Translations under genes and position numbers: made by a program
Notes under the pieces: model-generated
What the model was told of the DNA's origin: nothing
Databases searched by the model: none
What the model saw: only the letters and a program-made list of their open reading frames with translations
Shown: in pieces, positions 6,186 through 15,391 of the stretch
Numbering within the stretch: the stretch's first letter is position 1
Layout of the letters: every line of letters begins with the position of its first letter
Origin: Cyclobacteriaceae bacterium
GTDB taxonomy: Bacteria; Bacteroidota; Bacteroidia; Cytophagales; Cyclobacteriaceae
Direction: 5' to 3'
Assembly (NCBI GenBank): GCA_016787725.1
Contig: JAEUTZ010000006.1
Coordinates: forward strand, 1 to 64,000
DNA: 64,000 nt

Positions 6186-8039
6186 ATGAATTTGCGGCTC
6201 GTTGCGTCCCTCCTGCTTCTTTCCACGTTTACCTACGGTCAGGACTACCGCTGGCAGCAGCGCGTGGAGTACACCATGAACATCCGCATGAATGTGCAAA
6301 CGCACCAATTCACCGGTGATCAAAAGCTGGTCTATTACAACAACTCGCCCGATACGCTCTCGAAAGTCTACTACCACCTCTTCTTCAACGCCTTTCAGCC
6401 CGGCAGCATGATGGACGTGCGCTCGCGCAGCATTGCCGACCCCGACCGCAGGGTGCTGGACCGCATCGCCAAACTGAAACCTGAAGAGATCGGCTACCAG
6501 CATGTGCAATCCTTAACGCAGGATGGCAAGGCCACCACCTACCGCGTGCTGGGCACCCTGTTGGAAGTAACGCTGGCCAAACCGATGTTGCCAAAAACCA
6601 AAACCACCTTCGACATGAAGTTCGAAGCGCAGGTGCCGGTGCAAATCCGCAGGTCGGGCCGCAACAACCGCGAAGGCATCGCCTACTCGATGACCCAGTG
6701 GTATCCCAAGCTGGCCGAGTACGATCACCAGGGCTGGCATGCCTACGAATATGTGGCGCGCGAGTTCCATGGCGTGTGGGGCGACTTCGATGTGAAGATC
6801 ACCATCGACCCAACGTTTGTGATTGGGGGTACGGGCAAATTGCAAAACCCGGAAAGCATTGGTCATGGGTATGAAAAGCCCGGCACCAACGTAAAACGTC
6901 CGGCCGGGGATCTTACCTGGCACTTTGTAGCGAAAGATGTAGTGGACTTTGCGTGGGCAGCTGATCCCGATTATACGCACGAGCGCCAGCAGGTACCCAA
7001 CGGGCCCGAGTTGCATTTCTTCTATCAGAAAAATGAAAAGACGGCCACCACCTGGAAGACCATGCAGCCGGTAGCGGTAAAGGTATTTCAACACCTGAAC
7101 ACCGTGTTTGGAAAGTATCCCTTCGACACCTACTCTATCATACAAGGGGGCGATGGCGGCATGGAGTACCCGATGTGTACGTTGATTTTAGGCGAAGGCA
7201 GTCAGGAAGGATTGAATGGCGTAATGGCCCACGAGGTTGCCCACAGCTGGTACCAGATGACGCTGGCCAGCAACGAAGCGTTGCATGCGTGGATGGATGA
7301 AGGCTATACCGACTTTGCCAGCGAAGAAGCGCTGAACACCATCTTTAACGAACCCATCACGCACGCTGGCAATTACAACAGCTACTTCAGTTTAGTGAAC
7401 AGCGGCCTGCAGGAGCCGGCCAGTCAGCATTCCGATCACTTCAGCACCAACCGCGCCTACAGTACTGCGGCTTACAGTTTGGGAGCCGTATTCCTGCACC
7501 AGCTGAAATACCTGATCGGCACGGAGAACTTTTACAAAGGCATGAAGCGCTACTACAACACGTGGAAGATGCGCCACCCGGAGCCCAATGATTTTCTAAG
7601 AGTGATGGAAAAGACTTCGGGCCTGCAACTGCATTGGTACCAGCGCTATTGGATCGGCACCACCAAACGCATCGACTACGGCATTCAGGCGGTGGTAGAC
7701 AATAACGGCAGCACGCTTATTCAACTGCAGCGCATTGGAGAATTTCCCATGCCCATCGATCTGGTGATTACATACAAAGATGGAAGCAAGGAGTTGCATT
7801 ATATCCCCATGAATGAATTGTTGGGTAGCAAGCCGGTGGAAGATAAATCCATGAAACGCGTGGAGGCCGAAACGTGGCCGTGGGTCAATCCTGCTTACAC
7901 GTTGGAAGTGAAGCGCAGCACGCGCGAGATTGAAAGTGTAGAAATTGATCCGAGCCTGCGCATGGCCGACATCAACCGCAAGAATAACAAAGTAGTGTTG
8001 GAAGCGCTGAAGCCGTACCAGAACCCGACCCAGGAATGA
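6186..8039 (+). CDS. M1-family zinc metallopeptidase, exported
   Basis: 617 residues, starting with a signal peptide (about 1-18). An N-terminal beta-sandwich precedes a gluzincin catalytic domain with HEVAH at 349-353 and the third zinc ligand Glu372 in WMDEGY, the HExxH-x18-E pattern of the M1 family. The aminopeptidase motif GxMEN appears as GGMEYP (about 324-329), as in many Bacteroidota exported M1 enzymes. It probably trims peptides in the periplasm or outside the cell. The gene ends 2 bases from the convergent gene at 8042. The start ATG follows a long repeat region and has no competitor. Confidence 0.9.
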   Translation: MNLRLVASLLLLSTFTYGQDYRWQQRVEYTMNIRMNVQTHQFTGDQKLVYYNNSPDTLSKVYYHLFFNAFQPGSMMDVRSRSIADPDRRVLDRIAKLKPEEIGYQHVQSLTQDGKATTYRVLGTLLEVTLAKPMLPKTKTTFDMKFEAQVPVQIRRSGRNNREGIAYSMTQWYPKLAEYDHQGWHAYEYVAREFHGVWGDFDVKITIDPTFVIGGTGKLQNPESIGHGYEKPGTNVKRPAGDLTWHFVAKDVVDFAWAADPDYTHERQQVPNGPELHFFYQKNEKTATTWKTMQPVAVKVFQHLNTVFGKYPFDTYSIIQGGDGGMEYPMCTLILGEGSQEGLNGVMAHEVAHSWYQMTLASNEALHAWMDEGYTDFASEEALNTIFNEPITHAGNYNSYFSLVNSGLQEPASQHSDHFSTNRAYSTAAYSLGAVFLHQLKYLIGTENFYKGMKRYYNTWKMRHPEPNDFLRVMEKTSGLQLHWYQRYWIGTTKRIDYGIQAVVDNNGSTLIQLQRIGEFPMPIDLVITYKDGSKELHYIPMNELLGSKPVEDKSMKRVEAETWPWVNPAYTLEVKRSTREIESVEIDPSLRMADINRKNNKVVLEALKPYQNPTQE

Positions 8040-8041
8040 GT

Positions 8042-9826
8042 TTACTGCAGGCGCTTTCCGTTTTGATCGATGGCAATCACCTTCACGTCTTCGCCACTGG
8101 CTGCTTTAAAGGTGAGCTCGCCTGTGATGGGTGAATATTTGAGTTCACTCGGCTTGGCTTCAAACTTATAGTTGTTGCTCCACACCAGGCCGCCCGCGCG
8201 GTTAATGCGTGCGATGGTAACGGGATAGCCGGATTCCAGTTTGCTCTCCAGATAAATCACCGCATAGTATACCTGGTTGGAGTCGTGCGTTAACAGCCCT
8301 TTGATCACCGGCAGGTTGCGCAATTTGAAATGCGCATTGTCCACCGGAAAGGTGACCGACATGTCGGGCTGGCGCGAAGGCAGAATGGAAAAGAAATAGC
8401 CGGTGGCCAGTGTATCGGCATACTTCAGACCCATGGTGAGCTGATCGTTGCCCAGGGCCAACGGCTTATACGGACTCGTGCTGTTCTCGTCCATAAACAA
8501 CGGGATGCTGTCATTTCCTGCAAATACCCATTTCAGCGATTGCACGATTTTCTCCCATTCCACTTCGCGCTGGGTTACTTCGCGCGTAGCAAATTCTTTA
8601 ACACCCTTCATCCAGCTTTTCAACACCGTAAGACTGCCGTATGAGTTATTAATGAAGTGATTATAATTTTGCGCATCGTCCTCCAGGTTGCGGCCCATCA
8701 TCAGGCCGGCCAGGCTGTCGAGCCGGATGGCTGCGGTGATGTCGGTGCGCAAGGCTTTCATCTTCAACGAGACATCAGAGGAGTCGCGCAGGGGTTTGTC
8801 GTCAATCTGTTTGGAGAGGTAGGCCAGCTCGGCCAGTTTCACACGGAAGATGGCGAGGGGCATGGGATCCGGATCGATGGCCGTCAGTTTCGGAAAGCTC
8901 ACGTGCCGGGCTAACTCCGGCAAGGCTTTGGCCACGGAAGAATCTTGCTTCACCTTTTCGAAATATTTGTTCACTTCAATATCGGCCTTGATCAGGCTTT
9001 CGCGCAGCGGTAGAATTTCCTTCTGCACCACATCGCGCGTGCGCGTGGCCCACTCGCCATAATTCCACAACTTCAGGTCGTTCTGATAAAAGTCGGCCTC
9101 GGTAAGCCCGTCTTTCTTAAAATCTTTGATGGGTTGATAGGTAGCCTCCTGGTTGTAGCTTGACTTCCCTCCGGCTTGCAGCAAGGTTTTATAACTGGCA
9201 AACGACAACTTGCTGGAGTCAAACACGAGTGCCAGGTTGTTGAGCTCCACCAGCAATTGATCGTTGGCACGCAGCAGCAACTCCTTTTCCGTTTCGAACT
9301 GCCCCTGAATGGTTTTGAAGAATTGTTGAGTGCGTTTGTATTGGGCCCCCGCCAGCACAAATGACTTCTTGCAGTTGAATACGTTGTCGCGTCTTTCTTT
9401 CAGGGCTTTGGTGCGGGTTTCAATTTGCAGTTGCACATCGGAGTGCTTCACCCCAAATTCCCCGGTGCGCACATCCCTGCGGTTGAAGATCTGGTAATTT
9501 TCACTGTTCTTCTTGATCTCCTTTTCGGTGATCATCGGGTGGGCGATGTTATAAAAGTAAACAGCCGAGTCAAGGTTCGATAAAAGTAGCTCCGTCTCTT
9601 TTAGAATATCGTTCTTGAGAGATTTCTCCTGGTAGGTGATGCCCATATACAGATAGGCGCTGGCATTGTCCTTTTCATCCTTCAGATACCGCTTCAGATG
9701 CGGCTCCGCCATTTCATATTGTTTGGCGTTCAGCAATTCTATTAAGTCCTTGTACTTCACCTTCTGGGCCCACACCAGGCCGGTGGTCATAAAAAAAGTG
9801 AGGAATAGCAGGACTTTCCGGTACAT
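8042..9826 (-). CDS. Exported protein with TPR-like N-terminus, unknown function
   Basis: 594 residues with a signal peptide (about 1-20, ending VWAQ). Residues 24-80 look like tetratricopeptide helices ('LLNAKQYEMAEPHLKRYL' and a following 'AYLYMGITYQEKSL'), consistent with protein-protein contacts. The middle is long and helical with many charged residues, and the last third has short beta-type segments. I do not recognise the family. It is convergent with the M1 peptidase gene and divergent from the thioredoxin gene at 9912. The envelope location is inferred from the signal peptide. Confidence 0.7.
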   Translation of the reverse strand: MYRKVLLFLTFFMTTGLVWAQKVKYKDLIELLNAKQYEMAEPHLKRYLKDEKDNASAYLYMGITYQEKSLKNDILKETELLLSNLDSAVYFYNIAHPMITEKEIKKNSENYQIFNRRDVRTGEFGVKHSDVQLQIETRTKALKERRDNVFNCKKSFVLAGAQYKRTQQFFKTIQGQFETEKELLLRANDQLLVELNNLALVFDSSKLSFASYKTLLQAGGKSSYNQEATYQPIKDFKKDGLTEADFYQNDLKLWNYGEWATRTRDVVQKEILPLRESLIKADIEVNKYFEKVKQDSSVAKALPELARHVSFPKLTAIDPDPMPLAIFRVKLAELAYLSKQIDDKPLRDSSDVSLKMKALRTDITAAIRLDSLAGLMMGRNLEDDAQNYNHFINNSYGSLTVLKSWMKGVKEFATREVTQREVEWEKIVQSLKWVFAGNDSIPLFMDENSTSPYKPLALGNDQLTMGLKYADTLATGYFFSILPSRQPDMSVTFPVDNAHFKLRNLPVIKGLLTHDSNQVYYAVIYLESKLESGYPVTIARINRAGGLVWSNNYKFEAKPSELKYSPITGELTFKAASGEDVKVIAIDQNGKRLQ

Positions 9827-9911
9827 TTCAGGAGTAAAAATTATTCGAATTTATTAAAATTAAAGACATTTGACCAATGGCAGGTTCAATAACCAAGCCA
9901 ATTTAGAGCGC

Positions 9912-10496
9912 ATGAAAGTAATTATCGGCCTGATTCGCCCAATGATTGGGGCTGTACTGATTTTAGCGGTGCTGAAAGTTACCGGCCTGATGGGTCAGAT
10001 CTCGTATGTAACCCAGACAGCCGCCCTCAAAACCGGATTGCTTAATGTGCGGCCGGAGGAACCTGAGAAAGAAAAAGACTTTGACTACAACTTCACACTC
10101 AAAGACCTGAAGGGCAACCGAATCAAGTTTGATCAGTACAAAGGCAAAGTGGTTTTTCTAAACATGTGGGCCACCTGGTGCGGACCGTGCCGGGCCGAGA
10201 TGCCGGGCATTCACAGCCTGTATGAAAAGATGAAAGGCGTGCCCATCGAATTTGTGATGCTCTCTATCGACCGCGATCAGGCGTTGCCGAAAGTGGAGAG
10301 CTACATTGCCAACAACAAATACACATTCCCCGTCTTCATGCCTTCCGGCAATCTGGCTACGCAACTGCAGGTGCCGTCCATCCCCACCACATTCATCATC
10401 TCCAAAGACGGAAAGATTGTAATGAAGGAAGTGGGCACCCGCAATTATGATACGCAACGCATGGCCGACTTTCTGAAAAAGCAAGCCGCTAATTAA
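9912..10496 (+). CDS. TlpA-like membrane-anchored thioredoxin
   Basis: 194 residues from the ATG at 9912; an upstream TTG at 9870 in the same frame is less likely. An N-terminal membrane anchor (about residues 5-25) is followed by a thioredoxin fold of the TlpA/ResA type with WCGPC (Cys90, Cys93) and a cis-proline in 'SIPTTF'. It should act on the periplasmic side as a thiol-disulfide reductase, for example in cytochrome c maturation or peroxide defence. It ends 6 bases before the first fucose gene but has no obvious functional tie to it. Confidence 0.88.
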   Translation: MKVIIGLIRPMIGAVLILAVLKVTGLMGQISYVTQTAALKTGLLNVRPEEPEKEKDFDYNFTLKDLKGNRIKFDQYKGKVVFLNMWATWCGPCRAEMPGIHSLYEKMKGVPIEFVMLSIDRDQALPKVESYIANNKYTFPVFMPSGNLATQLQVPSIPTTFIISKDGKIVMKEVGTRNYDTQRMADFLKKQAAN

Positions 10497-10502
10497 CCAC
10501 CG

Positions 10503-11288
10503 ATGCCTTTCAGCCTGTATGGAAAGATAGCAGTGATAACCGGAGGGGGCAGCGGTATTGGCAAGTCGATCGCGAAAACCTTTGCCCAACATGGTGCGGC
10601 TGTATGTGTGTTGGACATTAACGCAGAAGCTGCCAAAACCACCGTGGATGAAATTCACCAAAACGCAAAACATAACCATTGTCAGTCGTTTGCCTGTAAC
10701 GTTACCAATCAGGAAGAGGTGATCAACGTTTTTCAAACCATCTACCACCACTACAAACGATTGGACCTCCTGGTGAACAGTGCGGGCATTGCGCATGTAG
10801 GCCGGTTGGAAAACACGAGTGAAGCTGACTTTGATCGTCTATTCCAGATCAATGTTAAAGGTGTTTACAATGCCATGCGGGCCGCCATTCCGTTTATGAA
10901 AGAACAAAAGCAAGGGGTGATCCTGAACATTGCTTCGGTTGCCGCGGGGCTGGGATTGTCGGATCGCTTCGCCTACTCCATGTCGAAAGGAGCGGTGGTA
11001 TCCATGACGTTGTCGGTGGCGAAAGATTATATCCACGATGGCATCCGCTGCAATTGCATTTCTCCCGGACGGGTGCACACCCCTTTTGTCGATGGCTTTC
11101 TGAAAGCCAACTACCCTGGCAAAGAAGCCGAGATGTTTGAGAAGCTTTCCAAAACACAACCCATCGGCCGGATGGCCCAACCCGAAGAGGTTGCCAACCT
11201 GGCGCTGTACTTATGTTCGGATGCAGCGGCCTTTATCACGGGCTCCGACTATCCCATTGATGGCGGATTTATAAGATTAAATACCTGA
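10503..11288 (+). CDS. SDR oxidoreductase, probable 2-keto-3-deoxy-L-fuconate dehydrogenase
   Basis: 261 residues. It is a classical short-chain dehydrogenase: the NAD(P)-binding TGGGSGIG is at 13-20, NSAG is in the central strand, and the catalytic YSMSK follows a conserved Ser. In the oxidative fucose pathway this step turns 2-keto-3-deoxy-L-fuconate into 2,4-diketo-3-deoxy-L-fuconate. That assignment is inferred from its place directly before the FAH-family hydrolase that uses the diketo product (4-base gap). The other SDR of the operon (12976) is assigned to the first step. The two assignments could be swapped. Confidence 0.8.
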   Translation: MPFSLYGKIAVITGGGSGIGKSIAKTFAQHGAAVCVLDINAEAAKTTVDEIHQNAKHNHCQSFACNVTNQEEVINVFQTIYHHYKRLDLLVNSAGIAHVGRLENTSEADFDRLFQINVKGVYNAMRAAIPFMKEQKQGVILNIASVAAGLGLSDRFAYSMSKGAVVSMTLSVAKDYIHDGIRCNCISPGRVHTPFVDGFLKANYPGKEAEMFEKLSKTQPIGRMAQPEEVANLALYLCSDAAAFITGSDYPIDGGFIRLNT

Positions 11289-11292
11289 TGCA

Positions 11293-12132
11293 ATGAAACT
11301 TTTCCGCTTTGGCGAACCGGGCCAGGAAAAACCGGGTGTAGTATGGAACGGCAACCACCTGGATGCTTCGGCTTTTGGTGAAGACTATGGCGAAACATTT
11401 TTTGAACGCAATGGACTGGCCCGCTTATCCGCCTGGCTGCAAACGCATGCCAGCACACTTCCCGAAGTAAAAGGTGCCCGCTTTGGTCCCTGCTTTCAAC
11501 GGCCTTCCAAAATCATTTGCATTGGACTGAACTATACCAAGCATGCCTTCGAATCGAAGATGCCTTTGCCCAGCGAGCCGATCATCTTCTTTAAATCCAC
11601 CACCGCCCTCACCGGGCCCAACGATGGTGTGGTAATCCCGCGCAACAGCACCAAGACCGACTACGAAGTGGAACTGGCCTTTGTGATGGGAAAGAAAGCC
11701 ACCTACGTAGAAGAAAAAGATGCGCTGGATTATGTGGCCGGATTTTGTTTACACAATGATTACAGCGAACGCGAGTTTCAACTGGAACGCAACGGGCAAT
11801 GGACCAAAGGCAAAGGCTGCGATACATTTGCGCCCATGGGGCCGTACCTCGTTACCAAAGAAGACGTTTCGGACTTCAACGACCTGCACATGTGGTTGAA
11901 AGTAAACGGCAAGATGATGCAGGACAACAACACCGATGACATGATCTTTGAAGTACCCTTCCTCGTTAGCTACATCAGTCAGTTCATGACGTTGCTGCCG
12001 GGCGATGTAGTATCCACAGGAACACCGTCTGGTGTTGGGCATGGATTTCATCCGCCTGTTTACCTGAAACGGGGCGATGTGGTGGAACTGGGTATTGAAG
12101 GGTTGGGCGAACAACGGCAAGTGGTTTCCTAA
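11293..12132 (+). CDS. Fumarylacetoacetate hydrolase-family protein, probable 2,4-diketo-3-deoxy-L-fuconate hydrolase
   Basis: 279 residues, typical of the family. After a short N-terminal domain, the FAH core starts at about residue 70 with 'CIGLNYTKHA'. Metal ligands are visible in YEVELAF (ExE) and a later Asp in NDYSERE, with the closing STGTPSGVG loop near residue 240. In the non-phosphorylating L-fucose route this enzyme cleaves the diketo acid to pyruvate and L-lactate. The family also contains acylpyruvases, so the substrate rests on the operon. Confidence 0.82.
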   Translation: MKLFRFGEPGQEKPGVVWNGNHLDASAFGEDYGETFFERNGLARLSAWLQTHASTLPEVKGARFGPCFQRPSKIICIGLNYTKHAFESKMPLPSEPIIFFKSTTALTGPNDGVVIPRNSTKTDYEVELAFVMGKKATYVEEKDALDYVAGFCLHNDYSEREFQLERNGQWTKGKGCDTFAPMGPYLVTKEDVSDFNDLHMWLKVNGKMMQDNNTDDMIFEVPFLVSYISQFMTLLPGDVVSTGTPSGVGHGFHPPVYLKRGDVVELGIEGLGEQRQVVS

Positions 12133-12148
12133 CCTTACCCCCGCACCG

Positions 12149-12973
12149 ATGCGCATCGACTCCCATCAGCACTTCTGGACTTACCAACGCGAGCGCGATG
12201 TCTGGATCACTGATGAGATGCGCGTTATTCAGCGCAACTTTTATCCCGATCAGTTGGCGCCCTTGCTGAACGAAAACCAGATTGATGGGTGTGTCTCCGT
12301 GCAAGCCGATCAATCGGAAGCCGAGACGCGCTTCCTGCTGGAGTGGGCTCATCAATACAAGTTCATCAAAGGCGTGGTGGGCTGGATGGATTTGCAATCG
12401 CCTCACATAGAAGAACGCCTGAACTACTTTACTCAGTATGCGAAACTAAAGGGAGTACGGCACGTGGTGCAAGCGGAGCCAGACGGATTTCTGTTTCAAA
12501 CTGAATTTCAACGGGGCATCGCTGCCTTGCGAACGCATCACCTTACCTACGACCTGCTCATCAAAGAACATCAACTGGAAGAAGCGGTGGAGTTTGTGAA
12601 AATGTTTCCCGCACAAAAAATCGTTGTCGATCACCTGGCCAAGCCGCGCATCGGCAAAGGCGATCGCATTACGTGGGCAAAACAAATGACCGCCCTCGCT
12701 GCTTGTGACAATGTATATTGCAAACTTTCAGGCATGGTAACGGAAGCCAACTGGAAAACCTGGAAGCCGGAAGATTTCACTCCGTATTTGGATGCGGTGT
12801 TGGAAGCCTTTGGCCCCCAGCGCGTAATGTATGGTTCGGATTGGCCCGTGTGTCTGGTGGCCGCCTCGTATCAGGATCAATTCAACATCATCACCCACTA
12901 CATCAGTCGCTTTTCGGATTCAGAAAAACAGGCGATCCTGGGTGCAAATGCCATCCAATTTTACAATCTTTAG
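12149..12973 (+). CDS. Amidohydrolase-superfamily lactonase, probable L-fuconolactonase
   Basis: 274 residues from the ATG at 12149. A longer frame reaching back to 12077 would overlap the previous gene and is rejected because the conserved start 'MRIDSHQHFW' lies at 12149. HxH (His6, His8) and the later SDWP Asp mark the COG3618 lactonase group. It should open L-fucono-lactone to L-fuconate. It sits 16 bases after the FAH-family gene and 2 bases before the second SDR, so it is translated from the same transcript. Confidence 0.85.
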   Translation: MRIDSHQHFWTYQRERDVWITDEMRVIQRNFYPDQLAPLLNENQIDGCVSVQADQSEAETRFLLEWAHQYKFIKGVVGWMDLQSPHIEERLNYFTQYAKLKGVRHVVQAEPDGFLFQTEFQRGIAALRTHHLTYDLLIKEHQLEEAVEFVKMFPAQKIVVDHLAKPRIGKGDRITWAKQMTALAACDNVYCKLSGMVTEANWKTWKPEDFTPYLDAVLEAFGPQRVMYGSDWPVCLVAASYQDQFNIITHYISRFSDSEKQAILGANAIQFYNL

Positions 12974-12975
12974 CA

Positions 12976-13746
12976 ATGGATCTTCACCTGAAGGATAAGG
13001 TCATCATCGTTACCGGTGGAGCGCGCGGCATTGGTAAAGCCATCGTTCAAACCCTCACGGAGGAAGGGGCCCGTGTGGCCATCGTGGATAAGTTAGTACA
13101 GGCCAGCAAGACCTTACCCGACCGCAACGAGAAAGGAAAGTTTTTTCATGCCGACCTCACCTCCGAGGCCGCTTGCAAAGAAGTAATCGAGGATATTGTG
13201 CGGGAGTTTGGAGCGCTGGATGGGCTGGTCAACAACGCGGGCTTCAATGATTCCATTGGCCTGGAACAAGGCTCCCCCGCACGGTTCATCGAATCGCTGA
13301 CCAACAATGCGGGACACTATTATTATATGGCGCATTATGCCTTGCCTCAGTTAAAGAAACGGAGGGGTAGCATCGTGAACATCGGATCCAAAACTTCGGT
13401 AACAGGCCAGGGTAATACCTCGGGCTATGTGGCTGCCAAAGGCGCCATTCTTTCCCTTACCCGCGAGTGGGCGGTAGAGTTGCTGCCCTACGCCATCCGC
13501 GTGAATGCGGTGATCCCGGCCGAAGTAGCCACTCCCTTGTATGAATCGTGGTTACAGAGTTTTACCGATCCGCAGGAGAAACTGAAACAAGTGTCAAAGA
13601 AAATTCCGTTGGAACATCGCCTCACTAAACCGGAAGAGATTGCCGATGCCGTGGCCTTCCTCCTCTCCGATCGGTCCAGTCATACCACCGGCCAATGGTT
13701 TTTTGTAGACGGTGGCTACACACACCTTGACCGCGCAATCAATTAA
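12976..13746 (+). CDS. SDR oxidoreductase, probable L-fucose dehydrogenase
   Basis: 256 residues from the ATG at 12976; the frame is open far upstream but only this start gives the SDR N-terminus 'MDLHLKDKVIIVTGGARGIG'. It shows TGGARGIG at about 13-20, NNAG in the centre, and YVAAK as the catalytic Tyr-Lys pair. It is assigned to oxidation of L-fucose to the lactone because it is flanked by the lactonase and the FucP-type importer. Which of the two SDRs of the operon does the first and which the fourth step is an inference. Confidence 0.82.
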   Translation: MDLHLKDKVIIVTGGARGIGKAIVQTLTEEGARVAIVDKLVQASKTLPDRNEKGKFFHADLTSEAACKEVIEDIVREFGALDGLVNNAGFNDSIGLEQGSPARFIESLTNNAGHYYYMAHYALPQLKKRRGSIVNIGSKTSVTGQGNTSGYVAAKGAILSLTREWAVELLPYAIRVNAVIPAEVATPLYESWLQSFTDPQEKLKQVSKKIPLEHRLTKPEEIADAVAFLLSDRSSHTTGQWFFVDGGYTHLDRAIN

Positions 13747-13748
13747 TC

Positions 13749-15005
13749 ATGGCCATACTCACCGCAGCAACTTCCACCGCCCCGAACGGAGCTCAGCAGA
13801 AATCGTATTTGATCCCGCTGCTGCTGGTTACCAGTTTATTTTTTCTGTGGGGCCTGGCCAACATTCTCAACTCGGCACTCATCGCGCACTTTCAACCGGT
13901 GTTTGAAATCAAACGGGCCCAGGCACTGCTGATTGAAACCGCGTTTTACTTTGGGTACTTCACCATCGCCATCCCGGCTGGGTTGTTCATGGAAAAGTAC
14001 AACTACAAGAAAGGAATCCTGTTTGGCTTGCTGCTCTATGCTGTAGGTGCCTTGTTGTTTATTCCGGCCGCCAAGACGTTGACGTTCGGATTCTTTTTAG
14101 TAGCACTCTATATTATTGCCAGCGGACTTGCCTTTCTCGAAACAGCTGCCAACCCCTACGTAACCATTCTCGGAAAACCGGAGACCTCCGTTACGCGTTT
14201 GAATTTTTCGCAGTCATTCAATGGCGTGGCATTGGTGGTAGGCCCGTGGATCGCAGGGCAGTTCATCTTTGCCGGCAACGAAGGAGCCATGGCACATCTT
14301 GCCGAGAAACAACAGGCTGCAGAAGCGGTCATCTTTCCCTACTCGCTTATTGCCGGAGTGGTATTGCTGGTGGCGTTCCTGTTCTTTTTGGTGAAGATGC
14401 CCGAGCCGGCAAAAACTTCCACCTTAAAATTTAACGTTGCCATCTTTAAACACAAACACCTGACGCAAGCGGTCATTGCCCAGTTCTTTTATGTAGGGGC
14501 ACAAGCCGGCATCTGGGGCATTACCCTCAATTACATCACCGAACTGTTACCCGGTCTCAGCATGGAATCCGCTTCTAAAAATTACATGATCATCGGAACC
14601 ACGCTTTTTGTTGTCGGCCGGTTTATCGGCACCTGGTTAATGACCCTCATTAAAGACTACAAATTATTAACCGTGTACGGAGCGGCTGCTTCCCTTCTAT
14701 GTCTGGGAGGTGTGTTTGCCGGTGGTGAAGTAGCCGTTTATGCGGTGTTGGCCATCAACTTCTTTATGTCGATCATGTTTCCCACCATCTTTGCGCTGGG
14801 AGTGAAAGACCTGGGTGAAGACACCAAGTTGGGATCTTCGTTTATCATCATGGCCATTGTAGGCGGAGCCATTGTGCCCCCCCTCATGGGCTTGTTGGCC
14901 GACCACTTCAGCATTCAGGAGGCCCTCCTGTTGCCTTGCTTCTGCTTTCTGTTTGTGATTTATTACGGATGGAAAGGCCACCTCATTGGGCCCGTCAAAT
15001 CATGA
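13749..15005 (+). CDS. fucP: FucP-like L-fucose:H+ symporter (MFS)
   Basis: 418 residues with about twelve membrane helices. The N-terminal segment FFLWGLANILNS and the ETAANPYV loop (about residue 130) are hallmarks of the FucP/GluP branch of the major facilitator superfamily, which imports L-fucose and similar sugars with protons. It starts 2 bases after the SDR gene and its stop overlaps the start of the mutarotase gene (ATGA). Other sugars such as glucose, galactose or N-acetylglucosamine are used by relatives, so fucose is supported mainly by the operon. Confidence 0.88.
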   Translation: MAILTAATSTAPNGAQQKSYLIPLLLVTSLFFLWGLANILNSALIAHFQPVFEIKRAQALLIETAFYFGYFTIAIPAGLFMEKYNYKKGILFGLLLYAVGALLFIPAAKTLTFGFFLVALYIIASGLAFLETAANPYVTILGKPETSVTRLNFSQSFNGVALVVGPWIAGQFIFAGNEGAMAHLAEKQQAAEAVIFPYSLIAGVVLLVAFLFFLVKMPEPAKTSTLKFNVAIFKHKHLTQAVIAQFFYVGAQAGIWGITLNYITELLPGLSMESASKNYMIIGTTLFVVGRFIGTWLMTLIKDYKLLTVYGAAASLLCLGGVFAGGEVAVYAVLAINFFMSIMFPTIFALGVKDLGEDTKLGSSFIIMAIVGGAIVPPLMGLLADHFSIQEALLLPCFCFLFVIYYGWKGHLIGPVKS

Positions 15006-15334
15006 AACGCTATTGCCTGGCGTTGGATTTAAAAGACGATCCGGCCCTGATTGCCGAATATGAATTGCATCACCGGCAAGTGTGGCCTGAAATTATTGCG
15101 AGCATTCGCGATTCCGGTATTCTGAACATGGAAATCTACCGCACCGGCACCCGGCTGTTCATGATCATGGAAACGCGCGATGACTTTTCATTCGAAGCCA
15201 AAGCCCTTGCCGATGACGCAAATCCAAAAGTGCAAGCCTGGGAAAAACTAATGTGGAACTATCAACAAGCCCTGCCCCACGCAAAGCCCGGACAGAAGTG
15301 GGTGCTGATGGAAAAGATCTTCATGATGGAATGA
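15002..15334 (+). CDS. RhaM-family sugar mutarotase
   Basis: 110 residues from the ATG at 15002, overlapping the FucP stop by four bases. It matches the L-rhamnose mutarotase family (DUF718): 'HHRQVWPEI' near residue 24 with the catalytic-type His, and an 'EIYRTGTRLFMIMET' strand. In this operon it probably interconverts the anomers of L-fucose so that the dehydrogenase gets its preferred form. Family members act on rhamnose or fucose. It ends the operon, and a hairpin follows. Confidence 0.85.
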   Translation: MKRYCLALDLKDDPALIAEYELHHRQVWPEIIASIRDSGILNMEIYRTGTRLFMIMETRDDFSFEAKALADDANPKVQAWEKLMWNYQQALPHAKPGQKWVLMEKIFMME

Positions 15335-15336
15335 CA

Positions 15337-15385
15337 ATGGATAGTTGACGCGGACAATTAAAAAAATAAATTGTCAATTATCCAT
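15337..15385. terminator. Hairpin between convergent genes, likely bidirectional terminator
   Basis: Arms 15337-15349 (ATGGATAGTTGAC) and 15373-15385 (GTCAATTATCCAT) pair with one G-T wobble. An inner GACAATT/AATTGTC pair and A/T runs lie inside. It occupies the whole gap between the mutarotase and topA. Confidence 0.6.
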
Positions 15386-15391
15386 TATCCT

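Noticed and set aside
6385-7145. Long minus-strand ORFs opposite the M1 peptidase
   Set aside because: They are shadow frames of a GC-rich gene with no recognisable domains.
12718-12975. N-terminal extension of the SDR gene
   Set aside because: The extra 86 residues lie in another frame of the lactonase gene; the SDR fold starts exactly at the ATG at 12976.
15002-15334. Rhamnose-specific pathway
   Set aside because: The mutarotase is of the RhaM family, but the transporter is FucP-type and no rhamnose isomerase, kinase or aldolase is present; fucose is favoured though not proven.
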